DNA of 64,000 nt. Source: Leptospira mtsangambouensis (GTDB lineage Bacteria > Spirochaetota > Leptospiria > Leptospirales > Leptospiraceae). The stretch covers positions 1,094,001-1,158,000 of the forward strand of contig NZ_RQHK01000002.1 in the NCBI RefSeq assembly GCF_004770475.1, given 5' to 3'. Positions within the stretch are counted from its first letter, which is position 1; the number at the start of each line of letters is the position of its first letter. Both the position numbers and the translations under genes were made by a program. Below the pieces are notes generated by a model. That model made no database searches and was not told the DNA's origin. It saw only the letters and a list, made by a program, of their open reading frames with translations. Below are positions 1 to 8,423 of the stretch, in pieces.

Positions 1-789
1 CATATTAAAATCTTCCACAGCGACAATCATAAACAAATCCAAATCATATTCGAGTCCAAAGGTGTCCTCATCCCATCGCATTGCTTTTTTTAATGAATCA
101 AAAGCAAAACTAACCTTCTCTTCATTTCCTTTTTCGACAAAGATCTTTAGGGTGATTTTTCTTCCAGACCTCGTGGTAAAAAAATCTTCGGTTTCCACTA
201 GTTCTCCGGCAACGAGGGCAAATAAATAAGATGGTTTTGGAAAAGGATCTTCCCAGAGGACTTCTCGTTTTCCTCCAATGACCCTTTCGTCTAACAAATT
301 CCCATTCGATAACATCACTGGAAAAAGTGAAACTTCTCCAGAAATGGTAACACGAAAGCGCATCATATTGTCTGGTCGATCAATGGAATATACGATTTTT
401 CGAAAACCTTCTGGTTCATTTTGTGTGCACAACATAGAACCCGATTTGTATAGTCCTTCCAAGGATGTGTTCCCTGCAGGAAAGATTCGGTTTTCTATTG
501 TTAGTCGAAAGGAAGGTTTCGGAGGATGAGGGATTAAAATTCCAGAAGATGAAACCTGGTAATCACCCGGGTCAACAATGGCTCCATCAATCCGGAGTGA
601 TAAAAATTCTAAAGATTCACCGTTTAAAAATAGCGGCTGAATTGTATCAGTAGCAAGGACCACTTGGTAATCGGCTCTGACAACTGTCAGGTGCAGATCC
701 AGGTCAAATCGAAGATCCACTTCAGGAGTGAACCAAGGGTTTGGTTTGTAATCTTCTAATTTATGGACGAGAGAGGAGGATGGAGTCAT
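1..789 (-). CDS. pepN: Aminopeptidase N, N-terminal part (cut by window edge)
   Basis: This is the first 263 codons of an M1-family metallo-aminopeptidase of the E. coli PepN type; the rest lies beyond the left edge. Recognisable pieces, in order, are LYKSGSMLCTQNEPEGFRKI, a DRPD segment, DPFPKPSYLFALVAGELV, FTTRSGR and WDEDTFGLEYDLD, which follow the PepN N-terminal beta domain and the start of the catalytic domain. The GAMEN motif and the HExxH zinc site would lie just outside the window. The enzyme removes N-terminal residues from peptides in the cytoplasm. The start is the ATG at 787-789, because an in-frame TAA lies 9 nt upstream. A strong AAGGAGG directly abuts that ATG, an unusually short spacing. 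Family call is firm from conserved blocks. Confidence 0.9.
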   Translation of the reverse strand, partial: MTPSSSLVHKLEDYKPNPWFTPEVDLRFDLDLHLTVVRADYQVVLATDTIQPLFLNGESLEFLSLRIDGAIVDPGDYQVSSSGILIPHPPKPSFRLTIENRIFPAGNTSLEGLYKSGSMLCTQNEPEGFRKIVYSIDRPDNMMRFRVTISGEVSLFPVMLSNGNLLDERVIGGKREVLWEDPFPKPSYLFALVAGELVETEDFFTTRSGRKITLKIFVEKGNEEKVSFAFDSLKKAMRWDEDTFGLEYDLDLFMIVAVEDFNM

Positions 790-830
790 CCTCCTTCTTT
801 ATGGGATGGGCAATCCCGGAAAAGTGAATT

Positions 831-1100
831 TTAGTTCTGTTTTTCTTTTCTTTTATCCTCGGCAAAAGTCACTTTCAGGTTCCTTCCATCGACAGGCTGA
901 CCGTTCATTTGGGTGACGGCTTCTTCTGCTTCTTCTGGATTGGCATAAGTAATAAAAGCAAACCCTCTAAAATTTCCAGTTTCTCTGTCATGAATCATTT
1001 TCAGATCTTGAATCACTCCGTAAACGGAGAATATCTGGCGTATATTTTCTTCCTTAAGGGTAAATTTTAAATTTCCCACATATATTTTCTTAGAAATCAT
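831..1100 (-). CDS. RRM-domain RNA-binding protein
   Basis: An 89-residue protein made almost entirely of one RNA recognition motif. RNP2 is seen as KIYVGNL near residue 5 and RNP1 as RGFAFITY near residue 43, with the helix-2 segment EEAEEAVTQMNG after it and a short charged tail (EDKRKEKQN). Small single-RRM proteins of this type occur in cyanobacteria and spirochaetes and bind single-stranded RNA; the target here cannot be inferred. The frame is open 10 codons further upstream, but the ATG at 1100 has AGGA in front and gives the standard MISKKIYVGN start. It is transcribed divergently from the c-di-GMP protein at 1196. Confidence 0.88.
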   Translation of the reverse strand: MISKKIYVGNLKFTLKEENIRQIFSVYGVIQDLKMIHDRETGNFRGFAFITYANPEEAEEAVTQMNGQPVDGRNLKVTFAEDKRKEKQN

Positions 1101-1195
1101 TCCTGTCCTCGTAAAACCAATTGCACGCACCCAAGCGACTTGGGAACCGGGATGATTAGATACAATCGAAAGAAAATGTCAACATCAAATATTTC

Positions 1196-2917
1196 TTGCA
1201 TATTCTGAAAGATCGCAATTATTTAAGACTCTTCTCCAGGTACCCTTTGAACGAAAAACCCTATATCTTATGCATCGATGATGAATTCTTCATCCTTTGG
1301 AATCTAAAGGAACAATTAAAAAAAGTCTTTGGATCTAATTTCACCATTGAAACTGCGGAAAGTGCAGAAACAGCAAAGGAAATTATGAAAGAAATTGAGG
1401 GAAGTTCCGCAGACCTAGCCGTTGTCATTTGCGACCACGTGATGCCTGGCCAAAAAGGAGACGAATTTCTCATTGAGATGCAGGAAACTCATCCCCGAAC
1501 CAAAAAAATTATGCTCACAGGCCAAGCCCCTGCCCAAGCCATAGGAAATGCACTCAACCACGGCTGTCTCTATCGATACCTTTCCAAACCTTGGGATGCC
1601 CATGACTTAGAACTCACCATCAAACAGGCAATTGATGCTTATTTCCAAGAAAAAACCTTAGAAGAAAAAAACAAAGAACTTGCTGATACCCTCTACTTTC
1701 ATCGAGATTCGAAATACCCTAATTTTGAATCTTTAGTCCAACAATTAAAATCAGAAAGGCCACAATCAAACGAACATTCGATGATACTGATGAAAATTGT
1801 CAGTTTTCCGACCATCATCAAAACCTTTGGGATTGAAGTTTATAGAAAATTATTTAGAAAATTATTACAATTGCTTTCGGTTCACTTACAAAATGAAGAA
1901 AAGGTGTTTCATATCTATTCAGATGAAATTGCAGTCCTTTCTAATTTATCCGAACAATCATTGGTAGAAAAAATCAGAAGTTTTCGTCTTTTATTAAAAT
2001 CAGACGATTTGATTTTAGATGGCGTTGGGTTCCACTTAGATTGTCGTTTTTCTTCTGCTTCTGGACAAGAAGATTGTTATTACAAAGCAAAATTAGCATT
2101 GTTTCGTGCAGAAACAGAAATATCTTCTGATTTTGTTTCTTATACAGAAGATCTTTCCACAGACCATCATTTACAAAACTTCCAACGCAGTCAAAAAATC
2201 CAATCGGCGATCACAAACAAACAAATTATCCCCTACTTCCAAGGGATTGTTGATAACCAAACAAAACAAATACGAAAATTTGAGTGTTTGGCTCGGATCA
2301 AAGACAGGGATGCCATTCTCACTCCCGATGTATTTATGAAGTTAGCAAAAGTGACAGGAAGCATTCGTATGATTGGTTTACAAATGATTGATGAATCAAT
2401 GAATTACTTTTCTGACAAACCCTTTGATTTTTCCATCAACCTCACTGAATCTGAATTAGAATATAAAAGTTTTAGCAAATGGGTAGAAGCAAGACTATCC
2501 CATTACCAAATTGATCCCAATCGAGTGACTTTTGAAATTTTGGAAGATGTCAGTTTTTCAGAAAATAGAAATAGCCTCTTTACCATCCGCGATTTAAAAA
2601 CCATTGGTTGCCAGATTGCCATCGACGATTTCGGAGTCCAATATTCAAACTTGGCGCGTTTATTAGAATTTGATCCTGATTATTTAAAAATTGATGGCCA
2701 GTTCATCCGGAATTTACCAGAAAATAAAACTGCTTATTTGCTTGTACAAGGGATCGTGGAACTGGCGAGAGGAATTGGAGCAAAAGTAGTGGCCGAGTTT
2801 GTGGATCGACCCGCCATCCAAGATATGATTGAAACCTTAGGAATTGAATATTCCCAAGGGTATTTATTTATGAAACCTTCACCTACCATCCCAACAGAAG
2901 CCAACTTACAACTGTAA
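1196..2917 (+). CDS. Response regulator with degenerate GGDEF and EAL domains
   Basis: About 573 residues. Residues 22-145 form a receiver domain with the acidic pair (CIDDE), the phospho-acceptor Asp in VICDHVMPG, Thr in MLTGQ and Lys in SKPW. Residues about 195-315 look like a GGDEF fold in which the signature has decayed to YSDEIAVL, so no cyclase activity is expected. Residues about 330-565 form an EAL domain: the EAL motif reads ECL, and the other catalytic positions are present (INLT, FEILED, IDDFG, LKIDG, VVAEF, SQGYLF). I infer a c-di-GMP phosphodiesterase controlled by phosphorylation. No kinase is adjacent. The start is uncertain: an in-frame stop lies at 1157, there is no in-frame ATG before the receiver domain, and TTG at 1196 (or CTG at 1205) must be used. 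Confidence 0.85.
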   Translation: MHILKDRNYLRLFSRYPLNEKPYILCIDDEFFILWNLKEQLKKVFGSNFTIETAESAETAKEIMKEIEGSSADLAVVICDHVMPGQKGDEFLIEMQETHPRTKKIMLTGQAPAQAIGNALNHGCLYRYLSKPWDAHDLELTIKQAIDAYFQEKTLEEKNKELADTLYFHRDSKYPNFESLVQQLKSERPQSNEHSMILMKIVSFPTIIKTFGIEVYRKLFRKLLQLLSVHLQNEEKVFHIYSDEIAVLSNLSEQSLVEKIRSFRLLLKSDDLILDGVGFHLDCRFSSASGQEDCYYKAKLALFRAETEISSDFVSYTEDLSTDHHLQNFQRSQKIQSAITNKQIIPYFQGIVDNQTKQIRKFECLARIKDRDAILTPDVFMKLAKVTGSIRMIGLQMIDESMNYFSDKPFDFSINLTESELEYKSFSKWVEARLSHYQIDPNRVTFEILEDVSFSENRNSLFTIRDLKTIGCQIAIDDFGVQYSNLARLLEFDPDYLKIDGQFIRNLPENKTAYLLVQGIVELARGIGAKVVAEFVDRPAIQDMIETLGIEYSQGYLFMKPSPTIPTEANLQL

Positions 2918-3021
2918 GACAACCGATTGATTATTTGCAAGGTTACAATTGGATCCTAAAAGAAATTGTTTTTCGGTCAGGAGAAAGTGTGGATTTTAGT
3001 AGGTTTTTTAGAGAAAACAAC

Positions 3022-3051
3022 CCTCACGATTCTTTGGAATCGAATGTGAGG
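3022..3051. terminator. Possible bidirectional terminator
   Basis: An imperfect hairpin lies between the convergent EAL protein and the lipoprotein at 3078. CCTCAC pairs with GTGAGG and GATTC with GAATC around a TTTG loop, with a 4-nt bulge. T-rich sequence follows on the plus strand, and a shorter T-rich run on the minus strand. Confidence 0.45.
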
Positions 3052-3077
3052 TTTGTCCTTTTGAGTTGAAAATACTA

Positions 3078-3332
3078 CTATTGTGCAGGAACTCCTGGGA
3101 TTTCTTTTTTCTTTTTTTCCTTAGAGAGCAAACCTTTCAGCTTTTCTTGAGTGGCAGGGTCTTGGAGTTTTTCTTTTCCCATTTGAATGGCTTTTTGGCC
3201 TTCTTCGGAATTTGCCTTTTCAATGATTTTGTCCATAAGGCCTGGTTCTTCAGAAGATCCGTCGCTTGTTTGCGAACTAGCACAACTGAGTGAAAGGGAA
3301 AGGATGGTTGCTAAGAATAGTGTTTGTTTCAT
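3078..3332 (-). CDS. Small lipoprotein
   Basis: An 84-residue protein that begins MKQTLFLATILSLSLSCASS, a lipoprotein signal peptide with the lipobox LSLSC and Cys at residue 17. The mature part is short, charged and rich in Lys and Glu (LLSKEKKKKE near the end), with no recognised domain. It is probably exported and lipid-anchored; function unknown. The frame opens seven codons upstream of the chosen ATG, but the signal peptide fixes the start at 3332. It is divergent from the permease at 3472. Confidence 0.75.
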   Translation of the reverse strand: MKQTLFLATILSLSLSCASSQTSDGSSEEPGLMDKIIEKANSEEGQKAIQMGKEKLQDPATQEKLKGLLSKEKKKKEIPGVPAQ

Positions 3333-3471
3333 ATCTGATTTCCGTAACTGCAAGGATTCTAGTTTCGAAATTTCGATCCGTCAATGGAAAAACAAAATCG
3401 TTTGTAGAAAACAGACCTCGTTCTAAAACCAATCCTGGAACCAAAACTATCATCAATTATAAGGATCTTTC

Positions 3472-4911
3472 ATGGACCAAAAAACTCTGGATCAGGATTC
3501 AGCACAACTAGAAGCACTTGGACTCAAATCTGAATTTGAACGCAGTATGAGTTTTTGGGAAAACTTTTCTCTCGGTTTTACTTACCTTTCTCCCGTTGTG
3601 GGAGTGTATTCCGTATTTGCCCTAGCCATCCAAGCAGGTGGGCCTCCCATGATTTGGAACTACCTACTTGTCGGTTTTGGTCAATTTTTGGTATGTTTGG
3701 TCTTTGGTGAAATTGTATCCCAATACCCAATCTCAGGTGGGATCTATCCATGGTCTCTTCGTTTGGTGGGAGAACGTTGGGCTTGGATGTCAGCTTGGGT
3801 TTATGCTTGGGCCCTCTTTACCACTGTCGCAGCTGTGGCAGTAGGTGGTGCTCCTTTTTTAAGCCAACTCATCGGCATAGAGTTTGGTAATTCTGGCTTT
3901 ATTTGGATTGCGATTGTAATGATCCTAATCTCTACCATTCTCAATTTAAGTGGGACAAGGTTACTTGCTCAAGTTGCGTTTTTTGGTTTTTTATGTGAAC
4001 TGATTGGAGCTGTTGTTGTTGGTGGTTACCTTTTACTTTTTGCAAAAGTAAATTCAATATCCATTCTCTGGAATACATTTTCCTTTGGGGAGGGAGTGAA
4101 TTATTTTCCCGCTTTTCTCGCCTCATCGGTAGCTGCGATGTTTTGTTATTATGGATTTGAGGGTTGTGGTGATGTTGCGGAAGAAACACCAAACGCAAGT
4201 TCAGCGATCCCAAAATCAATGCGTATGACCATTTATATCGGTGGAGGAGCCGCCACCTTTGTTTGTTTAGCACTTCTCCTTGCTCTTCCCAATGTAGAAA
4301 AAGCAATCTCTGGAGAAGACGCCGACCCGGTTACCACAACACTTATGGCTGCAATGGGACAAACTGGCTACCGAATGGTGATTGCTGTCGTCATGGTTTC
4401 TTTTTTATCTTGTCTACTCAGCTTACAAGCAGCTGCCAGTAGACTATTATTTTCCTTTGCCCGTGATGGGATGATCTTTGGAAGTAAACACTTAAACCAT
4501 CTTTCCAAATCAGGAAAAGTTCCAGTGAATGCTTTGATCGTTACGGGTCTGATTCCGATTGTCATCGCAAGTATCGGGCACTGGTTACAAGATGCAGTCA
4601 CAACGATTATTAGTTTTGCATCTGCGGGAATCTACGTCGCGTTTCAGATGGTAGTCATTGCGGCTTTGTATGCTAGATCCAAAGGATGGAAACCATCGGG
4701 ATCGTTTCGTTTAGGAAAACTAGGGTTTCTCATCAACGCCTTAGCTCTGTTTTACGGAATCACAGCGGTCGCCAATATGGTTTGGCCAAGAACACCAGAT
4801 GAACCCTGGTACATTAATTATGGAATGATTTTTACATCCTTAGTAGTGGTATTTTCAGGAATTCTTTATCTCTTTATAACCAAACCACATTTACAAAGAA
4901 AAACCTCTTAA
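3472..4911 (+). CDS. APC-family amino-acid permease
   Basis: A 479-residue integral membrane protein with about 12 hydrophobic segments. The first begins near residue 30 (SMSFWENFSLGFTYLSPVVG) and matches the first helix of the amino acid-polyamine-organocation superfamily, including the helix break typical of substrate binding. QYPISGGIYPW near residue 84 and EETPNASSAIPKSM near residue 240 resemble the GABA/amino-acid permease (ACT/BAT1) branch. The protein probably imports an amino acid or amine; the substrate cannot be read from sequence. AAGGAT precedes the ATG at good spacing. No partner gene is adjacent, so it appears to be a single-gene unit. Confidence 0.88.
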   Translation: MDQKTLDQDSAQLEALGLKSEFERSMSFWENFSLGFTYLSPVVGVYSVFALAIQAGGPPMIWNYLLVGFGQFLVCLVFGEIVSQYPISGGIYPWSLRLVGERWAWMSAWVYAWALFTTVAAVAVGGAPFLSQLIGIEFGNSGFIWIAIVMILISTILNLSGTRLLAQVAFFGFLCELIGAVVVGGYLLLFAKVNSISILWNTFSFGEGVNYFPAFLASSVAAMFCYYGFEGCGDVAEETPNASSAIPKSMRMTIYIGGGAATFVCLALLLALPNVEKAISGEDADPVTTTLMAAMGQTGYRMVIAVVMVSFLSCLLSLQAAASRLLFSFARDGMIFGSKHLNHLSKSGKVPVNALIVTGLIPIVIASIGHWLQDAVTTIISFASAGIYVAFQMVVIAALYARSKGWKPSGSFRLGKLGFLINALALFYGITAVANMVWPRTPDEPWYINYGMIFTSLVVVFSGILYLFITKPHLQRKTS

Positions 4912-4945
4912 AAAATAATTGTTTGTTGGTTTTACCTGTTTGGGA

Positions 4946-5524
4946 TTAGGTATTATCCTTTTCCCAAACTTGGAACTCCCCACCAGAAATTTCTTCATTC
5001 AAAACCAATCTAAATCCAGGCAAATAACTACCACCGAACCCATGGAAGGTGATGAGTTTTGATTTTGGTTTCAATAAAAAAAGATTCTGTTTGAAAGTGC
5101 GTAAGTCTTTTAAAAATTGATTTGCCGATTTATTCTTTTTTAAATCAATCGAATGGCTACCTTTAATGGTTTCATACAAAGGGTTAAAACAATAATAATG
5201 AGAATGCCCAAAAGGAAAATGAGTTAAAAAATTTTTCTTTTGGAATTGGACCCTTGAAAGCCCCCAAAGTTTTTTCATGGCTTCAGAAACGGAAAGGAGT
5301 TCTTCTCTATCTTCTAATCCGATGACTTCAATGGATTCGGAAGATAAAAGTGAAAGATTAATGCAGAACTTTCCAACTCCCGAACCTAAATCAACAACGG
5401 ATGTAACACCATCGGAAAAAAGATATTTCCAAGTTCTTTCAATCACAGAAATCGGAGTCCATTGGAACGGGGAAAGTTTCTGCAAATGCAAAGGGAGGAA
5501 GGCATCCCAACTTTCATCTGTCAT
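4946..5524 (-). CDS. SAM-dependent methyltransferase (class I fold)
   Basis: About 192 residues. SVVDLGSGVGKFCINLSLL near residue 42 is the glycine-rich motif I of class I methyltransferases, followed by EVIGLEDREELL as motif II with an acidic residue for ribose binding. The later part (FNPLYETI, then LLKPKSKLITFHGFGG) fits a small Rossmann methyltransferase without an extra substrate domain. Its substrate is unknown. The ATG at 5524 has AGGGG six bases upstream; an upstream in-frame ATG at 5575 has a weaker site and would add 17 residues. It is divergent from the small gene at 5605. Confidence 0.72.
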   Translation of the reverse strand: MTDESWDAFLPLHLQKLSPFQWTPISVIERTWKYLFSDGVTSVVDLGSGVGKFCINLSLLSSESIEVIGLEDREELLSVSEAMKKLWGLSRVQFQKKNFLTHFPFGHSHYYCFNPLYETIKGSHSIDLKKNKSANQFLKDLRTFKQNLFLLKPKSKLITFHGFGGSYLPGFRLVLNEEISGGEFQVWEKDNT

Positions 5525-5604
5525 TGTATCCCCTACGATGATTTTCCTCTCGTTTTCGAAAAATTGGTTTCTCATTTCTTTAGGCTGTGTTACAAGTTTT
5601 GTTT

Positions 5605-5826
5605 ATGGACCAAAAGATTCAATATTTGAACCAAATGATAGAAATCATTGATAACAAAGTAACAATTTTTAAGAAAAACAAGTCCAAATTACCACAAGCT
5701 GCTTATGCTGCAGAAAAACAAGTTCTCACTCGCACGATTGAAGACACAATCAAACTAGCTGAAGAAATTAAACCTGTTCCCTTTTCCCTCATTAATGATC
5801 TAAAATCTTTAATCAAACAATTGTAA
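5605..5826 (+). CDS. Small hypothetical protein
   Basis: A 73-residue charged, mostly helical protein starting MDQKIQYLNQMIEIIDNK. The pattern of hydrophobic residues through residues 4-50 suggests a helical hairpin or coiled coil. No motif or cysteine pair is visible and I do not recognise a family. The in-frame ATG at 5605 lacks an obvious ribosome-binding site; the frame is open from 5587. It sits between a divergent methyltransferase and a convergent DUF1499 gene. Confidence 0.5.
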   Translation: MDQKIQYLNQMIEIIDNKVTIFKKNKSKLPQAAYAAEKQVLTRTIEDTIKLAEEIKPVPFSLINDLKSLIKQL

Positions 5827-5841
5827 GGGAGATTATCTTTT

Positions 5842-6273
5842 TTATTCTTTTGCGAGTAATTCTCGGAACTGATTGACTCTTCTTCTGTTAGCAAAAATGT
5901 CCCAAAGTCCCAAAATGGATTGAGAGCGAACTTGGGCTTCTTGTTTTCCTTCTGGAAAATAAATCTCAACACGGTCAGGAAATCGAAATACCTTTGTAAA
6001 AAATATCACTCGAATGTATTCCCCTTCCTTCTCTTCTTTAATCCAGATGTTTTCAGATTCATGGAAATACTTCGCCATTCTTTCGTAGGCTACCTTTCGC
6101 GTTGTGGTATAAACAATTGGGTCTACTTTATGAACAAAATTGTATTCCATACTTTGGCTTGAAACACAGTTAGGCGAAGGCGGACAACCTCGAAGTTCCC
6201 CATCACTCACACCGGAAAGAGGACTGAGAACACTCATACAACAAATAAAGAAAACAGATAGTGCAGATTCCAT
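5842..6273 (-). CDS. DUF1499 family protein, probably exported
   Basis: 143 residues. An N-terminal hydrophobic stretch (SALSVFFICCMSVLSPLSG) looks like a signal peptide, followed by the family signature LRGCPPSPNCVSSQ and the later IRVIFFTKVFRFPDRVEIYF and VRSQSILG blocks of DUF1499 proteins. The biochemical role of this family is not established. The ATG at 6273 has GGA five bases upstream; a TTG at 6282 would add three residues. The start codon is buried in a perfect 10-bp inverted repeat (see the terminator entry at 6264), which could influence translation. Confidence 0.78.
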   Translation of the reverse strand: MESALSVFFICCMSVLSPLSGVSDGELRGCPPSPNCVSSQSMEYNFVHKVDPIVYTTTRKVAYERMAKYFHESENIWIKEEKEGEYIRVIFFTKVFRFPDRVEIYFPEGKQEAQVRSQSILGLWDIFANRRRVNQFRELLAKE

Positions 6274-6303
6274 ATTTTCCAAAAATGGAATCTGTCTTTT
6301 TTT
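6264..6303 (+). terminator. Perfect hairpin with T-tract overlapping a start codon
   Basis: CAGATTCCAT at 6264-6273 is perfectly complementary to ATGGAATCTG at 6285-6294, with an 11-nt loop, and is followed by an uninterrupted run of Ts on the plus strand. It has all the parts of an intrinsic terminator for plus-strand transcription. On the minus strand the same repeat contains the DUF1499 start codon. No plus-strand gene ends immediately before it; the nearest is the small gene ending at 5826. Confidence 0.6.
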
Positions 6304-6343
6304 TACTTGCAGAATTTGGTTTTTTCGTATTTTTTATGTGCTC

Positions 6344-7228
6344 ATGAAACGAACCATAAAGTACACCATTTCGGGATTGATTTTCATAATCATCTTACTC
6401 GTTGCCATTTCCTATTATTTTTCTAGTTTAGTTTTATATCCGAAAGTCAATTGTAAGTTAGACCATCATGTGTATTGCCAAGGCCCTATGGAACTTGGTT
6501 TGGAATTTGAAGAAGTCCAATTCGAAACAGTGGACAAATTGAACCTTGTTAGTTACTGGATACCCGCCAAACAAAATAAAGGTTCAATCATCATGGTCCA
6601 TGGTCACGGGGGACAAAGAAACGAAGGACTTCGTTTTGCCAAAAGCCTACATGAAGCAGGTTACAATTTACTTTTACTAAGTTTGCGTCGTAATCATGGT
6701 GGATTTGCTTCCATGGGATTTCATGAACAAAAAGACGTTGAAGCAGCACTAACATTCTTAAAATCGAAGGGTTTCCAAAAAATTGGAATTTTCGGATTTT
6801 CAATGGGTTCTGCGACCAGTATCATCGCAATGGCAGAACATCCAGAAATCCAAGCTGGTATTTTTAGCAGTGGGTATGGAAGTGCCATTGATGTTCTTGT
6901 AGAATCAGCAAAACGCGATTTTGGAATTCCTTATTATCCACTCATTCCAGTCGTCAAACTCGCATTAAATCTCCGTGGTGATATGGACATTGATTCAGTA
7001 AGACCGATAGATCATATTGCATCCATTAGCCCAAGACCCATTGCCATCTTTCACTGCACAAAAGATGATTACGTCGACTACCATCATGCAAAAGATTTAT
7101 TTGCAAAGGCAGGAGAGCCTAAATCCCTTTGGTCTCCAGAGTGCAATAGACACGAACGTCTGTGGAATTTTTCTCCGAAAGAAGCAGAAACAAGAGCCGT
7201 TGGATTTTTTCAGAAGTATCTAAAATAG
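6344..7228 (+). CDS. Membrane-anchored alpha/beta hydrolase
   Basis: 294 residues. A strongly hydrophobic N-terminal segment (about residues 9-27) acts as a signal anchor. The hydrolase fold follows: MVHGHGGQRNEG provides the oxyanion-hole region, GFSMGS the nucleophile elbow with the catalytic Ser, CTKDDYVD the acid and CNRHERLW the His. The architecture resembles YqkD/BAAT-like hydrolases that sit on the membrane facing outward. Substrate unknown. The frame is open for 68 codons upstream, but that part has no protein character and overlaps the DUF1499 gene on the other strand; ATG 6344 gives a normal signal anchor. Confidence 0.82.
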   Translation: MKRTIKYTISGLIFIIILLVAISYYFSSLVLYPKVNCKLDHHVYCQGPMELGLEFEEVQFETVDKLNLVSYWIPAKQNKGSIIMVHGHGGQRNEGLRFAKSLHEAGYNLLLLSLRRNHGGFASMGFHEQKDVEAALTFLKSKGFQKIGIFGFSMGSATSIIAMAEHPEIQAGIFSSGYGSAIDVLVESAKRDFGIPYYPLIPVVKLALNLRGDMDIDSVRPIDHIASISPRPIAIFHCTKDDYVDYHHAKDLFAKAGEPKSLWSPECNRHERLWNFSPKEAETRAVGFFQKYLK

Positions 7229-7395
7229 GTGTTCTGTTTCGGTTCGTTTGGGTGAGTCAAAGAAGAAAAAATTATCATTCTACCTGGGTCCATATTCTTG
7301 AAATACGTTAAGAATTGACCAAGTTAGAACTCATCATTTGCTCCAAAACAGAAACCATACTTTGAATCAATAATTAGAATTAAAAAATAAAACCG

Positions 7396-8094
7396 ATGTC
7401 CCAAACAGTTGAACATCTTTTAAAGAATTCTCACCTCCCCGGTCCAAGGGGAAATTTGGAGCTACTTGGTTCTTTTTCAAAAACCGCTTCGGCAAAGGAA
7501 ATATCGGAATGTTTATCCTATTGCCAGGATGATATACATGATTCTCCAGAAGAATTTGTTGTTATGTGTGGAATCGTTGGATTTTGTATAAAAAATAAAA
7601 ATCATATAAAGAAAACACTCTCGACCATTAGAAAATATGCCTCTCATAACAGCTGGAGAATAAGGGAAGCTGTAGCGATAGGCATCCAGGAAATTACAGA
7701 AAACAATACAAAAGAAATATTGGAAAATTTAAAAGTTTGGATAGACGGAAATGATTTAGAAAGAAGGGCCATTGTTGCAGCCCTATGTGAACCCAAACTC
7801 CTAAAGGAAAAACCATTTATTTTGGAACTATTAGAAATCCTTAAACAGATCACTATGCCCTTTGCTAAGATCGAAGGAAAACTCTCCGAAAACCAAAATT
7901 CCCTAAGAAAAACACTAGGGTATGGATGGAGTGTTGCCATTGTTTCTCTTCCAAAAGAAGGCAAAGCATCTTTTGAAAAAATTGCAAAAAACAAAAACAA
8001 ACAAATCCAATGGATTATAAAAGAGAACTTAAAGAAAAACAGATTAAAAGTGATGGATAAAACTTGGGTGGAATCACTACAAAATTCCGTATAA
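7396..8094 (+). CDS. HEAT-repeat / DNA-alkylation-repair-like protein
   Basis: 232 residues, nearly all alpha-helical. Paired helices such as NSWRIREAVAIGIQEI and DLERRAIVAALCEPKLL are typical of HEAT-like repeats, close in style to the AlkD family of helical-repeat proteins, although I cannot point to glycosylase active-site residues. Function unknown. The ATG has no clear ribosome-binding site. Its stop codon lies inside the first copy of the TATAACAGA-containing repeat, and its codon use is more AT-rich than that of neighbouring housekeeping genes, which fits an acquired gene. Confidence 0.65.
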   Translation: MSQTVEHLLKNSHLPGPRGNLELLGSFSKTASAKEISECLSYCQDDIHDSPEEFVVMCGIVGFCIKNKNHIKKTLSTIRKYASHNSWRIREAVAIGIQEITENNTKEILENLKVWIDGNDLERRAIVAALCEPKLLKEKPFILELLEILKQITMPFAKIEGKLSENQNSLRKTLGYGWSVAIVSLPKEGKASFEKIAKNKNKQIQWIIKENLKKNRLKVMDKTWVESLQNSV

Positions 8095-8102
8095 CAGAAT
8101 TA
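8077..8102 (+). repeat. Accessory-region repeat, copy A
   Basis: CTACAAAAT-TCC-GTATAACAGAATTA. It matches copy B at 8921 at 24 of 26 positions. It contains the stop codon of the HEAT-like gene and shares the core TATAACAGA with copy C. Confidence 0.7.
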
Positions 8103-8103
8103 A

Positions 8104-8345
8104 TTCCTTTTTAGAACAGCTATTACATATCTATTTTGATCCAAAATAGATTAAAACAAAATTTTTTATATACAAATTCTGCATTCGCTAGATTCAATAG
8201 TCTAACAGGCATAAACCTTTAGTATAATTCAAATTTCATAAAAAGATAAATTACAATACATTAAGTTTCATAAATGGTGGCCTTTGCCTTTTCTTGTAAC
8301 CATAAGAGATTAAACTAAATTCCCTTGCCATTGGAGTTCTAAAAA
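8104..8345. other. AT-rich intergenic stretch
   Basis: The 325-base gap between the HEAT-like gene and the lipoprotein is very AT-rich. Apart from the 25-codon leader ORF starting at 8346, I see no gene here. TATAAT at 8223-8228 could be a -10 element, but no good -35 lies at the right distance. Confidence 0.5.
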
Positions 8346-8423
8346 ATGACAACAACTAAGACGGTTGCACCTAGAAAGATGATATCAGAAAAAATGATTA
8401 ACCTAGGAGTAAAATCATTATGA
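8346..8423 (+). CDS. Leader peptide upstream of lipoprotein (25 aa)
   Basis: A short ORF, MTTTKTVAPRK then MISEKMINLGVKSL, that ends in an ATGA overlap with the lipoprotein start at 8420. GGAG lies nine bases before its ATG. The lipoprotein's own AGGAG lies inside the ORF. The arrangement suggests translational coupling. The peptide is basic and has no recognised family. It is too short for confidence from sequence alone. Confidence 0.4.
   Translation: MTTTKTVAPRKMISEKMINLGVKSL

Noticed and set aside
3187..3511. Plus-strand frames opposite the lipoprotein at 3078
   Set aside because: Low-complexity shadows; the minus-strand frame has a clear lipoprotein signal.
3941..4306. 121-codon minus-strand frame inside the permease gene
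   Set aside because: It mirrors hydrophobic codons of the permease and has a Gln/His-rich composition typical of shadow frames.
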